This document shows, in pieces, positions 52,940-60,593 of a stretch of DNA of 64,000 nt (positions within the stretch are counted from its first letter, which is position 1; the number at the start of each line of letters is the position of its first letter). A program made the position numbers and the translations under genes. Origin of the DNA: Nocardia asteroides (GTDB taxonomy: Bacteria > Actinomycetota > Actinomycetes > Mycobacteriales > Mycobacteriaceae); the NCBI RefSeq assembly GCF_021183625.1, contig NZ_CP089214.1, positions 3,720,001 to 3,784,000 of the forward strand, read 5' to 3'. The notes under the pieces are model-generated. The model was not told the origin of the DNA. It worked only from the letters and a program-made list of their open reading frames with translations, and searched no databases.

Positions 52940-53371
52940 ATGGCTGTGGACTTCGAACTCGTCACCCTGGACGAAATCCTGGTCGCGGGGTTGACGGTGC
53001 CGCTGACCGGACGGGAGGTCGCTGCCCGCGACCTCGACCTGGTGAACTTCACCTGGGATCGGTATCTGGCGCGGGAGAAGACCGTGACCAGGGCCGCCGC
53101 CTACATCGGGCAGAACGATCACGCGGTCGCGGTGCTCGGGTACGAGGTGCCGGGGCTGGACGATGTCGACCCCGGCGACGTGCTGACGCGGATTCCGCAG
53201 GGGCGCTACGCGCGCTTCGTCGTCTCGGACAAGCCGTACGACCTGCTGCGGACCGCATGGGCGCAGGTGGCGAAAGCCGAGGCGGCCGGGACCATTACGC
53301 GCTCGCACACCGCCGAGCTGGAGCGATACACGGGACCGACCTCGGTCGAGGTGTACGTGTCGCTGGACTGA
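52940..53371 (+). CDS. GyrI-like effector-binding protein, paralog 2
   Basis: 143 residues, clearly related to the preceding gene: AYIGQNDHAVAVLGYEVPGL, DDVDPGDVLTRIPQGRYARF and a SVEVYVSLD end. Tandem duplication of the GyrI-like fold in one operon suggests either a heterodimer or diverged ligand choice. A bidirectional terminator separates it from ino1. Confidence 0.82.
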   Translation: MAVDFELVTLDEILVAGLTVPLTGREVAARDLDLVNFTWDRYLAREKTVTRAAAYIGQNDHAVAVLGYEVPGLDDVDPGDVLTRIPQGRYARFVVSDKPYDLLRTAWAQVAKAEAAGTITRSHTAELERYTGPTSVEVYVSLD

Positions 53372-53418
53372 AGACGCGCGCCGTGCGCGGCCGGTCGGCC
53401 GCGCACGGCGCGTTGTCT
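53372..53418. terminator. strong bidirectional terminator
   Basis: CGCGCCGTGCGCGGCC (53377-53392) pairs perfectly with GGCCGCGCACGGCGCG (53397-53412) around a GGTC loop; AGAC and GTCT extend the stem with one bulge. It sits exactly between the convergent GyrI-like and ino1 genes. Confidence 0.85.
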
Positions 53419-53434
53419 CTGCGGGTGTAACTGG

Positions 53435-54535
53435 TTACTCGGCCCCGATGATGAAGGCTTCCAGCTGGGTGCGGGCGATATCGTCCGCGAGCTGCTTCGG
53501 GGGGGACTTCATGAGGTAGGCGCTGGCCGGGATGACCGGGCCGCCGATGCCGCGGTCCTTCGCGATCTTGGCGGCGCGGACGGCGTCGATGATGATGCCC
53601 GCCGAGTTCGGCGAGTCCCAGACCTCGAGCTTGTACTCCAGGCTCAGCGGGACGTCGCCGAAGGCGCGACCCTCGAGGCGGACGTAGGCCCACTTGCGGT
53701 CGTCGAGCCAGCCGACGTGGTCGGACGGGCCGATGTGCACGTCGTTGGCGCCGAGCTCCTTCTTCAGGTTGCTGGTGACGGCCTGGGTCTTGGAGATCTT
53801 CTTCGACTCCAGCCGCTCCCGCTCCAGCATGTTCTTGAAGTCCATGTTGCCGCCGACGTTCAGCTGCATGGTGCGGTCGAGCTGCACGCCGCGATCCTCG
53901 AAGAGCTTCGCCATGACGCGGTGCGTGATGGTGGCGCCGACCTGGCTCTTGATGTCGTCACCGACGATCGGGACGCCCGCGTCGACGAACTTCTGCGCCC
54001 ACACCGGGTCGGAGGCGATGAAGACCGGCAGCGCGTTGACGAAGGCGACGCCCGCGTCGATCGCGCACTGCGCGTAGAACTTGTCCGCCTCCTCCGACCC
54101 CACCGGCAGGTAGGAGACGAGCACGTCGGCCTTCGAGTCCCTCAGCACCTTGACGACATCCACCGGCTCGCTCTCGGAGAGCTCGATGGTCTCGGCGTAG
54201 TACTTGCCGATGCCGTCCAGGGTCGGGCCGCGCTGCACCGTGATGTCGGTCGGCGGCACGTCGGAGATCTTGATCGTGTTGTTCTCGCTGGCGAAGATCG
54301 CCTCGGCCAGGTCGAACCCGACCTTCTTCGCGTCCACGTCGAACGCGGCGACGAACTTGACGTCGCGCACGTGGTAGGGACCGAACCTGACGTGCATCAG
54401 CCCGGGCACGGTAGCGTTCTCGTCCGCATCCTGGTAGTACCGCACGCCCTGGACCAGCGACGAGGCGCAGTTGCCCACACCCACGATGGCGACGCGTACT
54501 TCGGTGGCGTTGTCAGCCTTGTCGATGTCACTCAT
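53435..54535 (-). CDS. ino1: inositol-1-phosphate synthase
   Basis: 366 residues, the length of mycobacterial Ino1 (Rv0046c). The NAD-binding loop is GVGNCASSLVQG. The catalytic core includes GQ-free DIKSQVGATITHRVM, QLNVGGNMDFKNML, SKKISKTQAV and PSLEYKLEVWDSPNSAGI-like residues, with Lys and Asp positions of the family. It converts glucose-6-phosphate to 1D-myo-inositol-3-phosphate, the entry to mycothiol and phosphatidylinositol. ATG 54535 overlaps the PadR stop by 8 nt, so translation is coupled. Confidence 0.97.
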   Translation of the reverse strand: MSDIDKADNATEVRVAIVGVGNCASSLVQGVRYYQDADENATVPGLMHVRFGPYHVRDVKFVAAFDVDAKKVGFDLAEAIFASENNTIKISDVPPTDITVQRGPTLDGIGKYYAETIELSESEPVDVVKVLRDSKADVLVSYLPVGSEEADKFYAQCAIDAGVAFVNALPVFIASDPVWAQKFVDAGVPIVGDDIKSQVGATITHRVMAKLFEDRGVQLDRTMQLNVGGNMDFKNMLERERLESKKISKTQAVTSNLKKELGANDVHIGPSDHVGWLDDRKWAYVRLEGRAFGDVPLSLEYKLEVWDSPNSAGIIIDAVRAAKIAKDRGIGGPVIPASAYLMKSPPKQLADDIARTQLEAFIIGAE

Positions 54536-55085
54536 GGCCGATATTTCCCTCTTTCTGTGGTGCCGCCTTCGTCGATTGCTCTGCGGCAATCAACTCGTTG
54601 AGCCAGCGCACTTCACGCTCGCTCGATTCCAGTCCGAGCTGATGGAGCTGCCGGGTGTAGCGATCGAGTGAGCCGCTCGCCTTCTTGATGGCCTCCCGGA
54701 GTCCTTCTCGGCGCTCCTCGACCTGACGCCGCCTGCCCTCCAGAATCCGCATCCGCGCCGCGGCGGGGGTGCGGCTGAAGAAGGCGAGGTGCACGCCGAA
54801 GCCGTCATCGGTGTAGTTCTGCGGCCCCGTGTCGGCGAGCAGTTCGGTGAACCGTTCCCGCCCCTCCGGAGTCAGGTGGTAGACGCGCCGCGCCCGCCGC
54901 ATCGTCGCGCCGGTGACGCTCTCCTCCGCGATCAACCCATCCGTCTGCATTCGCCGCAGGGTGGGGTACAGCGACCCGTAGGAGAACGCGCGGAACGGCC
55001 CGAGCAGGCCGGTGAGCCGCTTGCGCAGCTCGTAGCCGTGCATGGGTGCGTCCAGGAGCAGCCCGAGGATTGCCAGTTCGAGCAT
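54528..55085 (-). CDS. PadR-family transcriptional regulator
   Basis: 185 residues. The winged helix (LELAILGLLLDAPMHGYELR, then RAFSYGSLYPTLRRMQTDGL and RRVYHLTPEGRERFTELL) is PadR, with a C-terminal coiled dimerisation helix ending LNELIAAEQSTKAAPQ. It matches Rv0047c, the gene next to ino1 in mycobacteria. A perfect 17-bp palindrome lies 56 bp upstream, so it very likely represses itself and ino1. Confidence 0.95.
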   Translation of the reverse strand: MLELAILGLLLDAPMHGYELRKRLTGLLGPFRAFSYGSLYPTLRRMQTDGLIAEESVTGATMRRARRVYHLTPEGRERFTELLADTGPQNYTDDGFGVHLAFFSRTPAAARMRILEGRRRQVEERREGLREAIKKASGSLDRYTRQLHQLGLESSEREVRWLNELIAAEQSTKAAPQKEGNIGHE

Positions 55086-55140
55086 CGGGCCTCACCCCCT
55101 GACTTGTCGACAGATCTAACCGATGGATGCGACTTACCAC

Positions 55141-55157
55141 TATATCGGGCCGATATA
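55141..55157. promoter_or_regulatory. PadR operator palindrome
   Basis: TATATCGG-G-CCGATATA is a perfect 17-bp inverted repeat, AT-rich in a GC-rich context, 56 bp upstream of the PadR start. PadR regulators usually bind such sites in front of their own gene. Confidence 0.75.
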
Positions 55158-55199
55158 ACATCGCATGCAGAAGGTCGGCTCAATCGGTATAGCCGCAGT

Positions 55200-55991
55200 T
55201 CAGGACGGTTTATTGATCGCCAGGGGTTCGCCGTCGAGCGTGGTCTCCAGGTAGCCGGAGCGGGTGTCAGCGCCGCGCACGTAGATCCGGACGATCGGCG
55301 GGGACTCGCTGCGCGCGCCGGACTCGCGCTGCACGATGATGTGGCTGATCGTGCCGTCCGGCAGCCCGACCGTCCGCGGCGCGCCCGCGAGCAGCCCGGC
55401 GAGCCTCGGCACCCCGAGCGCGGCGAGGTCGAGGGTCTGTTCGTCCGGTTCGCGGCCGCTGCTCGCGGTGTACCGGTCGAAGCCGCCGTCGTAGCGGTAG
55501 TCGGCGGTGCTCTGCGGGCTGCCCGGCAGCACCCGGTCGACCAGCACGTACTCCGGGTAGAAGGTGGCCTCGTCGGCGATGGTCTCGCCGAATTCGGCGC
55601 GGTACTCGGCGAGGAAGTAGGCAATGCCGGCTCCGCTGGTGAGGATCGGCACCTGCTCGTCCGGGCCGCCCGGCCCGCCGCAGCTGCTCAGCAACCCGGC
55701 CAGCAAACCGAGCGCGGCGGCACCGGCCAGCACCGCGAGCGGCGCCTGCCAGCGGCGCGGGCTGCGCCGGTCGACCCGGACGATCGGGGCGTCCACCAGG
55801 TTCGCGGGCACCTGCAGATCCACCACCAGCGCGTCCAGCTCGCCGAAGGACTTCGCACGCATGGCCGCCGCGGTGCGCGCGCTGTGCTCGGCCGCGCTCA
55901 GCTGGCCGTCCGCCAGCGCGGCGTCCAGCACCGAGCAGGCGTCCACCCGGTCACCGTCCCGCGCCCGTACGCCGTCGGTTCGCTGCGCCAT
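55200..55991 (-). CDS. DUF1707 membrane-anchored protein A
   Basis: 263 residues. The N-terminal DUF1707 motif (GVRARDGDRVDACSVLDAAL, ADGQLSAAEHSARTAAAMRA, FGELDALVVDLQ) is followed by a single helix (PLAVLAGAAALGLLAGLL) and an extracytoplasmic domain with beta-rich tail (LDGEPLAINKPS). Divergent from nothing here; same direction as and adjacent to a longer DUF1707 protein. Role unknown; DUF1707 is typical of mycolate-forming bacteria. Confidence 0.85.
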   Translation of the reverse strand: MAQRTDGVRARDGDRVDACSVLDAALADGQLSAAEHSARTAAAMRAKSFGELDALVVDLQVPANLVDAPIVRVDRRSPRRWQAPLAVLAGAAALGLLAGLLSSCGGPGGPDEQVPILTSGAGIAYFLAEYRAEFGETIADEATFYPEYVLVDRVLPGSPQSTADYRYDGGFDRYTASSGREPDEQTLDLAALGVPRLAGLLAGAPRTVGLPDGTISHIIVQRESGARSESPPIVRIYVRGADTRSGYLETTLDGEPLAINKPS

Positions 55992-56002
55992 CCGCTCGCT
56001 CC

Positions 56003-57112
56003 TCAATTCTTGAAGGGCCAGACGTTGGCGACCCGCCCCGTTCCATCCATCAGCACCCGGCCGTACTCGGAGAACTCGGTGCTCACCGAGACGTCGACCG
56101 AGGTCGCGCCGCGCGGCAGGCCGTACCTGGCGTAGGAATCGGTGCCGATCAGCTCGACGCTCAGGTGCGAGACCGCGCCGTCGCGCAGGTTCGCGGCGGC
56201 GGGGGCGTCGGCCAGTGCGGTGCCGATGCCGCCGAGATCGAGCACGCCGAGATCGACGACCGGGGTGTCCACCTTGCGCGTGGTGACGTCCCGGTCCTGC
56301 TCGAAGCCGCCGCGATAGGTGTAGTGCACCAGGCGATTCGGCTGCCCGGGGAGGGCGCGCGCGATGCTCGCGTGCTCGGGGAACAGGTCGATCTCGTCGG
56401 CGCGCAGGTCGCCGAACTTCTCCCGGTACCGGCGCAGGAACTCGGCCAGCCCCTCCTCGGTGACCAGCGATGGCGTCGCGATCACGATGGGCTCGACCGC
56501 GCCGAGCTCGGCGACCTCGGGGTACGCCACCGGCGGCACCGCGACCTCGTCGCGGTGCGTTACCAGGAACCCGCCGGTGGCGGCGGCCAGCGCGAGCACG
56601 GTCACCAGCGCGATCCGCAGCCTGCCCCGGTAGCTGGGCGGCTGCCGTGGCCCGGTTTCCGCGCCGGGGGCGCGCTGCAGGTCGTCGACGAGCTCGGCGA
56701 GGTCGTCCAGGGAGCGGGCGGCGGTGAGCAGCTCCACCCGCCCGGCGTGCTCGGCGTCGGCGAGCTGGCCCTCGCCGTGCGCGGCGTCGAGCACGGCGCG
56801 GGTGCGCTCGCGATCGGCGTCCCGCGCGCGGGTGCGGCCGGGGTAGTGGCCGGGCCCGCCGTGCAGCGGGCGCCACCCGGTGCCCGCCCGCACTCCCTCG
56901 GTGGCCGCCTGCACCCTGGCCGCGGGCAGCTGGAGATCGTCGACCAGCGCGCGCAGTTCGCCGATCGTTCGCGCGGCGGTGACCCGCGCGGTGCGGTCGT
57001 GGTACTCGTCGCCGCCGAGCTGCCCCTCCGCGTAGGCGGCATCCAGGAGCCCGGATGCGTTCACGCGGTCGAGGTCACGCGCTCGCATGCGGCCGGATGC
57101 GGCGGTTGACAC
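56003..57112 (-). CDS. DUF1707 protein with two DUF1707 domains
   Basis: 369 residues. Two DUF1707 units lie at about residues 10-62 (RARDLDRVNASGLLDAAYAE) and 94-146 (TRARDADRERTRAVLDAAHG). A helix at about 165-185 anchors the protein, with a large extracytoplasmic part. GTG 57112 follows AGGAT; ATG 57088 is an alternative. Its stop is 11 nt from the next gene, so they are co-transcribed. This fits the mycobacterial Rv0048c position. Confidence 0.85.
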   Translation of the reverse strand: MSTAASGRMRARDLDRVNASGLLDAAYAEGQLGGDEYHDRTARVTAARTIGELRALVDDLQLPAARVQAATEGVRAGTGWRPLHGGPGHYPGRTRARDADRERTRAVLDAAHGEGQLADAEHAGRVELLTAARSLDDLAELVDDLQRAPGAETGPRQPPSYRGRLRIALVTVLALAAATGGFLVTHRDEVAVPPVAYPEVAELGAVEPIVIATPSLVTEEGLAEFLRRYREKFGDLRADEIDLFPEHASIARALPGQPNRLVHYTYRGGFEQDRDVTTRKVDTPVVDLGVLDLGGIGTALADAPAAANLRDGAVSHLSVELIGTDSYARYGLPRGATSVDVSVSTEFSEYGRVLMDGTGRVANVWPFKN

Positions 57113-57226
57113 AGCAGAATCCTAGAATGCCGCGGCCGGAAACGCGCCTGTTGGCGGTGGATTGCCGTCGCGGGCAGCCCGCCCGCGCCGGGGCGGGGGC
57201 TTCCCCGCACCGCTACTCTGGGTGGC

Positions 57227-57664
57227 GTGCGAATTCAGCGGCAGGTGGTCGACTACGCCCTCCGGCGTAAGTCGCTGCTCGCCGACGTCTACGCGGGGCG
57301 GGTCGCCGTCGCCGAGGTCTGCGACGCCAATCCGTACCTCCTGCGGGCCGCGAAGTTCCACGGCCGTGGGAGCGAGGTCACCTGCCCCATCTGCCGGAAA
57401 GAGCAGCTGACGCTCGTATCCTGGGTCTACGGTGACGGGCTCGGGCAGACGGCGGGGTCGGCCAGAACGCCAGAGGAGCTGGCCAGGCTGGCCGACACCA
57501 AGGAGGAGTTCTCGGTGCACGTGGTCGAGGTCTGCCGCTCGTGCCACTGGAACCACCTGGTGCAGTCGTACGTTCTCGGCACCGATCCGGCGCCGCGGCG
57601 CGGCCGGTCCGGCGGGAATCGCGAGAACCGGCCCGGCTCCGGCCGGCGCAGCGCGGCCGAATGA
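57227..57664 (+). CDS. DUF5318 zinc-ribbon protein
   Basis: 145 residues. CPICRKEQ near residue 52 and VCRSCHWNHL near 101 give four Cys of a zinc ribbon. The basic start (RIQRQVVDYALRRKSLLADV) and the Rv0049-like block confirm the family, which sits next to ponA1 in mycobacteria. The C-terminus is Arg/Gly-rich and disordered. GTG 57227 gives the family start. Confidence 0.9.
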   Translation: MRIQRQVVDYALRRKSLLADVYAGRVAVAEVCDANPYLLRAAKFHGRGSEVTCPICRKEQLTLVSWVYGDGLGQTAGSARTPEELARLADTKEEFSVHVVEVCRSCHWNHLVQSYVLGTDPAPRRGRSGGNRENRPGSGRRSAAE

Positions 57665-57771
57665 GCCGCGCACCGGCTCTCCCGCGCAGGCAGCGGAGGA
57701 GCCGTGACACCGCCGAGCGGTGAACCCGACGCCATGAGCGTGCACAGATACGAGCAACGGAGATTTTGTCA

Positions 57772-60582
57772 GTGAATTCGCCCTACGAGCGTTCCCCCTA
57801 CGGCGAAGAACCGCACGGCGGCCGTATGCAGCGCGGTTCACAGCAAGATTTCCAGTCCAGGCCGCAGCCGCAGCGCCCCGGCGGCCCGCCGCCCGGCGCG
57901 GGCCGTCCGCTGCCGCAGGACGGCAGGCCGATGCCGCCGCGCCAGGGCGCGCCCGGCCAGCGCCCGCCGCAGCGGCAGGGGCCACCGCCCGGCCGCCCGG
58001 CCGGGCCGTACCAGGGCGGCCCGCCGCCGAACGGGCGCCCCGCGCCCGGCGGCCCGAGACCACCCGCGCAGAACCCCGGCCGCCCGCCGCGCCGCGACGG
58101 CATACCGTCCGGGCCGATCCCCGGCCCTGGCGAGCCCGCCAACCGCACCCAGCGCATCGCGCGCCCCGGTGAGCCCGCGCAGCGCGCGGTCGGCGCCGAG
58201 CGCACCCGCCCCGGCGCCAGCGACGCCGTCCGGCGGCCGGTGACCGGCGAGGCCGCGCGGCGCGCCGCCCCGGCCGGGACCGGCGGCCGCGCCGCGGTCC
58301 GCCGCGACGGCACCGCCACCGGCGAGCGCAGCAGGCAGGGCGGCCCGCCCGGCCCGCCGAACCGGCGCGACGGCGGCGGCAAGGGTGGCGGCCGCGGTGG
58401 CGGGCAGCGGAAGCGGAAGTTCCCGTGGAAGATCCTGCGCCGCACCCTCTACGTGCTGGTCGCGCTGATGATCGTGGTGCCGAGCGCGGTGTTCCTCGTC
58501 GCCTACAGCACGGTCTCGGTGCCGAAGCCGGGCGACCTGGAGACCAACCAGGTGGCCACCATCTTCGGCTCGGACGGCACCACCGTGCTCAGCAAGGTGA
58601 TCCCGCCGGAGGGCAACCGCACCGAGGTCGGCATCGACCAGATCCCGCCGCACGTGCGCAACGCGGTGATCGCGGCCGAGGACCGGGACTACTACTCCAA
58701 TCCGGGCTTCTCGCTCTCCGGCTTCGCCCGCGCCGCCAGGGACAACCTGCTCGGCAAGGAGAGCGCGGGCGGTGGCTCGACCATCACCCAGCAGTACGTG
58801 AAGAACGCCATGGTCGGTGACGAGCGGTCGCTCACCCGCAAGATGCGCGAGCTGGTGATCTCGGCCAAGATGGCGCGCCAGTGGAGCAAGGAGCAGATCC
58901 TCGCCGCCTACCTGAACACCATCTACTTCGGCCGCGGTGCCTACGGCATCGACGCCGCCGCGAAGGCGTACTTCGGCAAGCCGGTGCAGGAGCTGACCGT
59001 CTCCGAGGGCGCGGTGCTGGCCGCCACCATCCAGCTGCCGTCCGCGCTCGACCCGGAGAAGAACCCGGAGGGCGCCAAGACGCGCTGGGGCTACGTGCTC
59101 GACGGCATGGCCGCCGGTGGCAACCTGCCCGCCGCCGAGCGCCAGTCCATGCAGTACCCGCCGGTGATTCCGCTGGCATCGCTGCAGGACAACGAGCTGG
59201 ACCAGGGCCCGGAGGGGCTGATCAAGACGCAGGTGCTGCGCGAGCTCTCCGCCGCGGGCATCAGCGAGCAGCAGCTCAACACCGACGGCCTGCAGATCAC
59301 CACCACCATCGACCCGCAGATGCAGGAGGCGGCGGTGAACGCCGCGCGCACCAAGATGGAGGGCGAGCCGGAGCAGCTGCGCACGGCGGTCGTCTCGATC
59401 GACCCGCGCACCGGCGCGGTCCGCGCCTACTACGGCGGCGAGGACGGCGCGGGCTACGACTTCGCCAACGCCGGGCTGCAGGTCGGCTCGTCGTTCAAGC
59501 CGATCGGCCTGGCCGCGAACCTGGAGCAGGGCATTCCGCTCTCGCAGATGTACGACAGCTCGCCGGTGACGGTGAACGGCATCAAGATCACGAACGTCGA
59601 GGGCGAGCAGTGCGGCACCTGCACCATCGCCGAGGCGCTCAAGCGCTCGCTGAACACCAGCTTCTACCGGATGCAGCTGGACATGCAGAACGGCCCGCAG
59701 AAGATCGCCGACATGGGGCACAAGCTCGGCATCCCGGAGTCGCTGCCCGGCGTCGGCAAGACGCTGACCGAGCCGGACGGCACCGGCCCGAACAACGGCA
59801 TCGTGCTCGGCCAGTACCAGGCCAGGGTGCTCGACATGGCGTCGGTGTACGCGACATTCGCCGCCTCCGGCATGTACCACGCGCCGCACTTCGTCTCCCG
59901 GGTGGTGACCGCCGACGGCACCCCCCTGCTCGACCGCGGCGACGTCCCCGGTGAGCAGCGGGTCTCGGCGGCGGTGGCGGACAACGTCACCGCGGCGATG
60001 AAGCCGATCGCGGGCTACTCGCGCAACCACGGGCTGGCCGGCGGCAGGGAGTCCGCGGCCAAGACCGGTACCGCCCAGCTCGGCGACACCGGCGAGAACA
60101 AGGACACCTGGATGGTCGGGTACACCCCGTCGCTCGCCACCGCGGTCTGGGTCGGCAGCACCGACAACTCCGCGCTGCGCAACTACGGCGGCTCCATGAT
60201 CTACGGCTCCAGCCTGCCGTCGGACATCTGGAAGCTGACCATGGACGGCGCGCTCAAGGGCACGTCGAACGAGACCTTCCCGAAGCCGGCGCCGATCAAG
60301 GGCCAGGCGGGCGTGCCCGAGTGGACCGCCCCCTACACCCCGCCGTCCAGCACCGAGCAGGAGCCGCTGCCGCCGGTGGTGATCACCCCGTCGCAGGTGG
60401 AGATCCTGCCCGGCATCACCATCCCGGTGCCGGGCATCGCGCCGCAGACCCAGCAGCAGCGCCCGCAGCAGCAGACCCAGCCGGACGCCGGGCCGCTGCC
60501 CGGCCAGCCGACGGCGACCGGCGCCCCCGGGGCGGGCGGCAACGAGGAGTCGGAGGGCGGCAGGCCGAGCGGCTCCCGGTAG
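57772..60582 (+). CDS. ponA1: class A penicillin-binding protein (PonA1 type)
   Basis: 936 residues. A cytoplasmic Pro/Gly/Gln-rich tail of about 215 residues and one membrane helix (about 225-248) lead to the glycosyltransferase (EDRDYYSNPGF, GGGSTITQQYVKNAM) and transpeptidase (SxxK in GSSFKPIG, SLNTS, KTGTAQ) domains, then a Pro-rich C-terminus (QTQQQRPQQQTQ). PonA1 builds and links septal and polar peptidoglycan. GTG 57772 is preferred over TTG 57766 by ribosome-site spacing. The gene order DUF5318-ponA1-GT87 matches Rv0049-Rv0051. Confidence 0.95.
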   Translation: MNSPYERSPYGEEPHGGRMQRGSQQDFQSRPQPQRPGGPPPGAGRPLPQDGRPMPPRQGAPGQRPPQRQGPPPGRPAGPYQGGPPPNGRPAPGGPRPPAQNPGRPPRRDGIPSGPIPGPGEPANRTQRIARPGEPAQRAVGAERTRPGASDAVRRPVTGEAARRAAPAGTGGRAAVRRDGTATGERSRQGGPPGPPNRRDGGGKGGGRGGGQRKRKFPWKILRRTLYVLVALMIVVPSAVFLVAYSTVSVPKPGDLETNQVATIFGSDGTTVLSKVIPPEGNRTEVGIDQIPPHVRNAVIAAEDRDYYSNPGFSLSGFARAARDNLLGKESAGGGSTITQQYVKNAMVGDERSLTRKMRELVISAKMARQWSKEQILAAYLNTIYFGRGAYGIDAAAKAYFGKPVQELTVSEGAVLAATIQLPSALDPEKNPEGAKTRWGYVLDGMAAGGNLPAAERQSMQYPPVIPLASLQDNELDQGPEGLIKTQVLRELSAAGISEQQLNTDGLQITTTIDPQMQEAAVNAARTKMEGEPEQLRTAVVSIDPRTGAVRAYYGGEDGAGYDFANAGLQVGSSFKPIGLAANLEQGIPLSQMYDSSPVTVNGIKITNVEGEQCGTCTIAEALKRSLNTSFYRMQLDMQNGPQKIADMGHKLGIPESLPGVGKTLTEPDGTGPNNGIVLGQYQARVLDMASVYATFAASGMYHAPHFVSRVVTADGTPLLDRGDVPGEQRVSAAVADNVTAAMKPIAGYSRNHGLAGGRESAAKTGTAQLGDTGENKDTWMVGYTPSLATAVWVGSTDNSALRNYGGSMIYGSSLPSDIWKLTMDGALKGTSNETFPKPAPIKGQAGVPEWTAPYTPPSSTEQEPLPPVVITPSQVEILPGITIPVPGIAPQTQQQRPQQQTQPDAGPLPGQPTATGAPGAGGNEESEGGRPSGSR

Positions 60583-60593
60583 CCTCGGATTTC

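Noticed and set aside
56003..57112. Considered a frameshift fusion of two DUF1707 genes
   Set aside because: The two domains are in one open frame with a natural linker, and no broken reading frame is seen.
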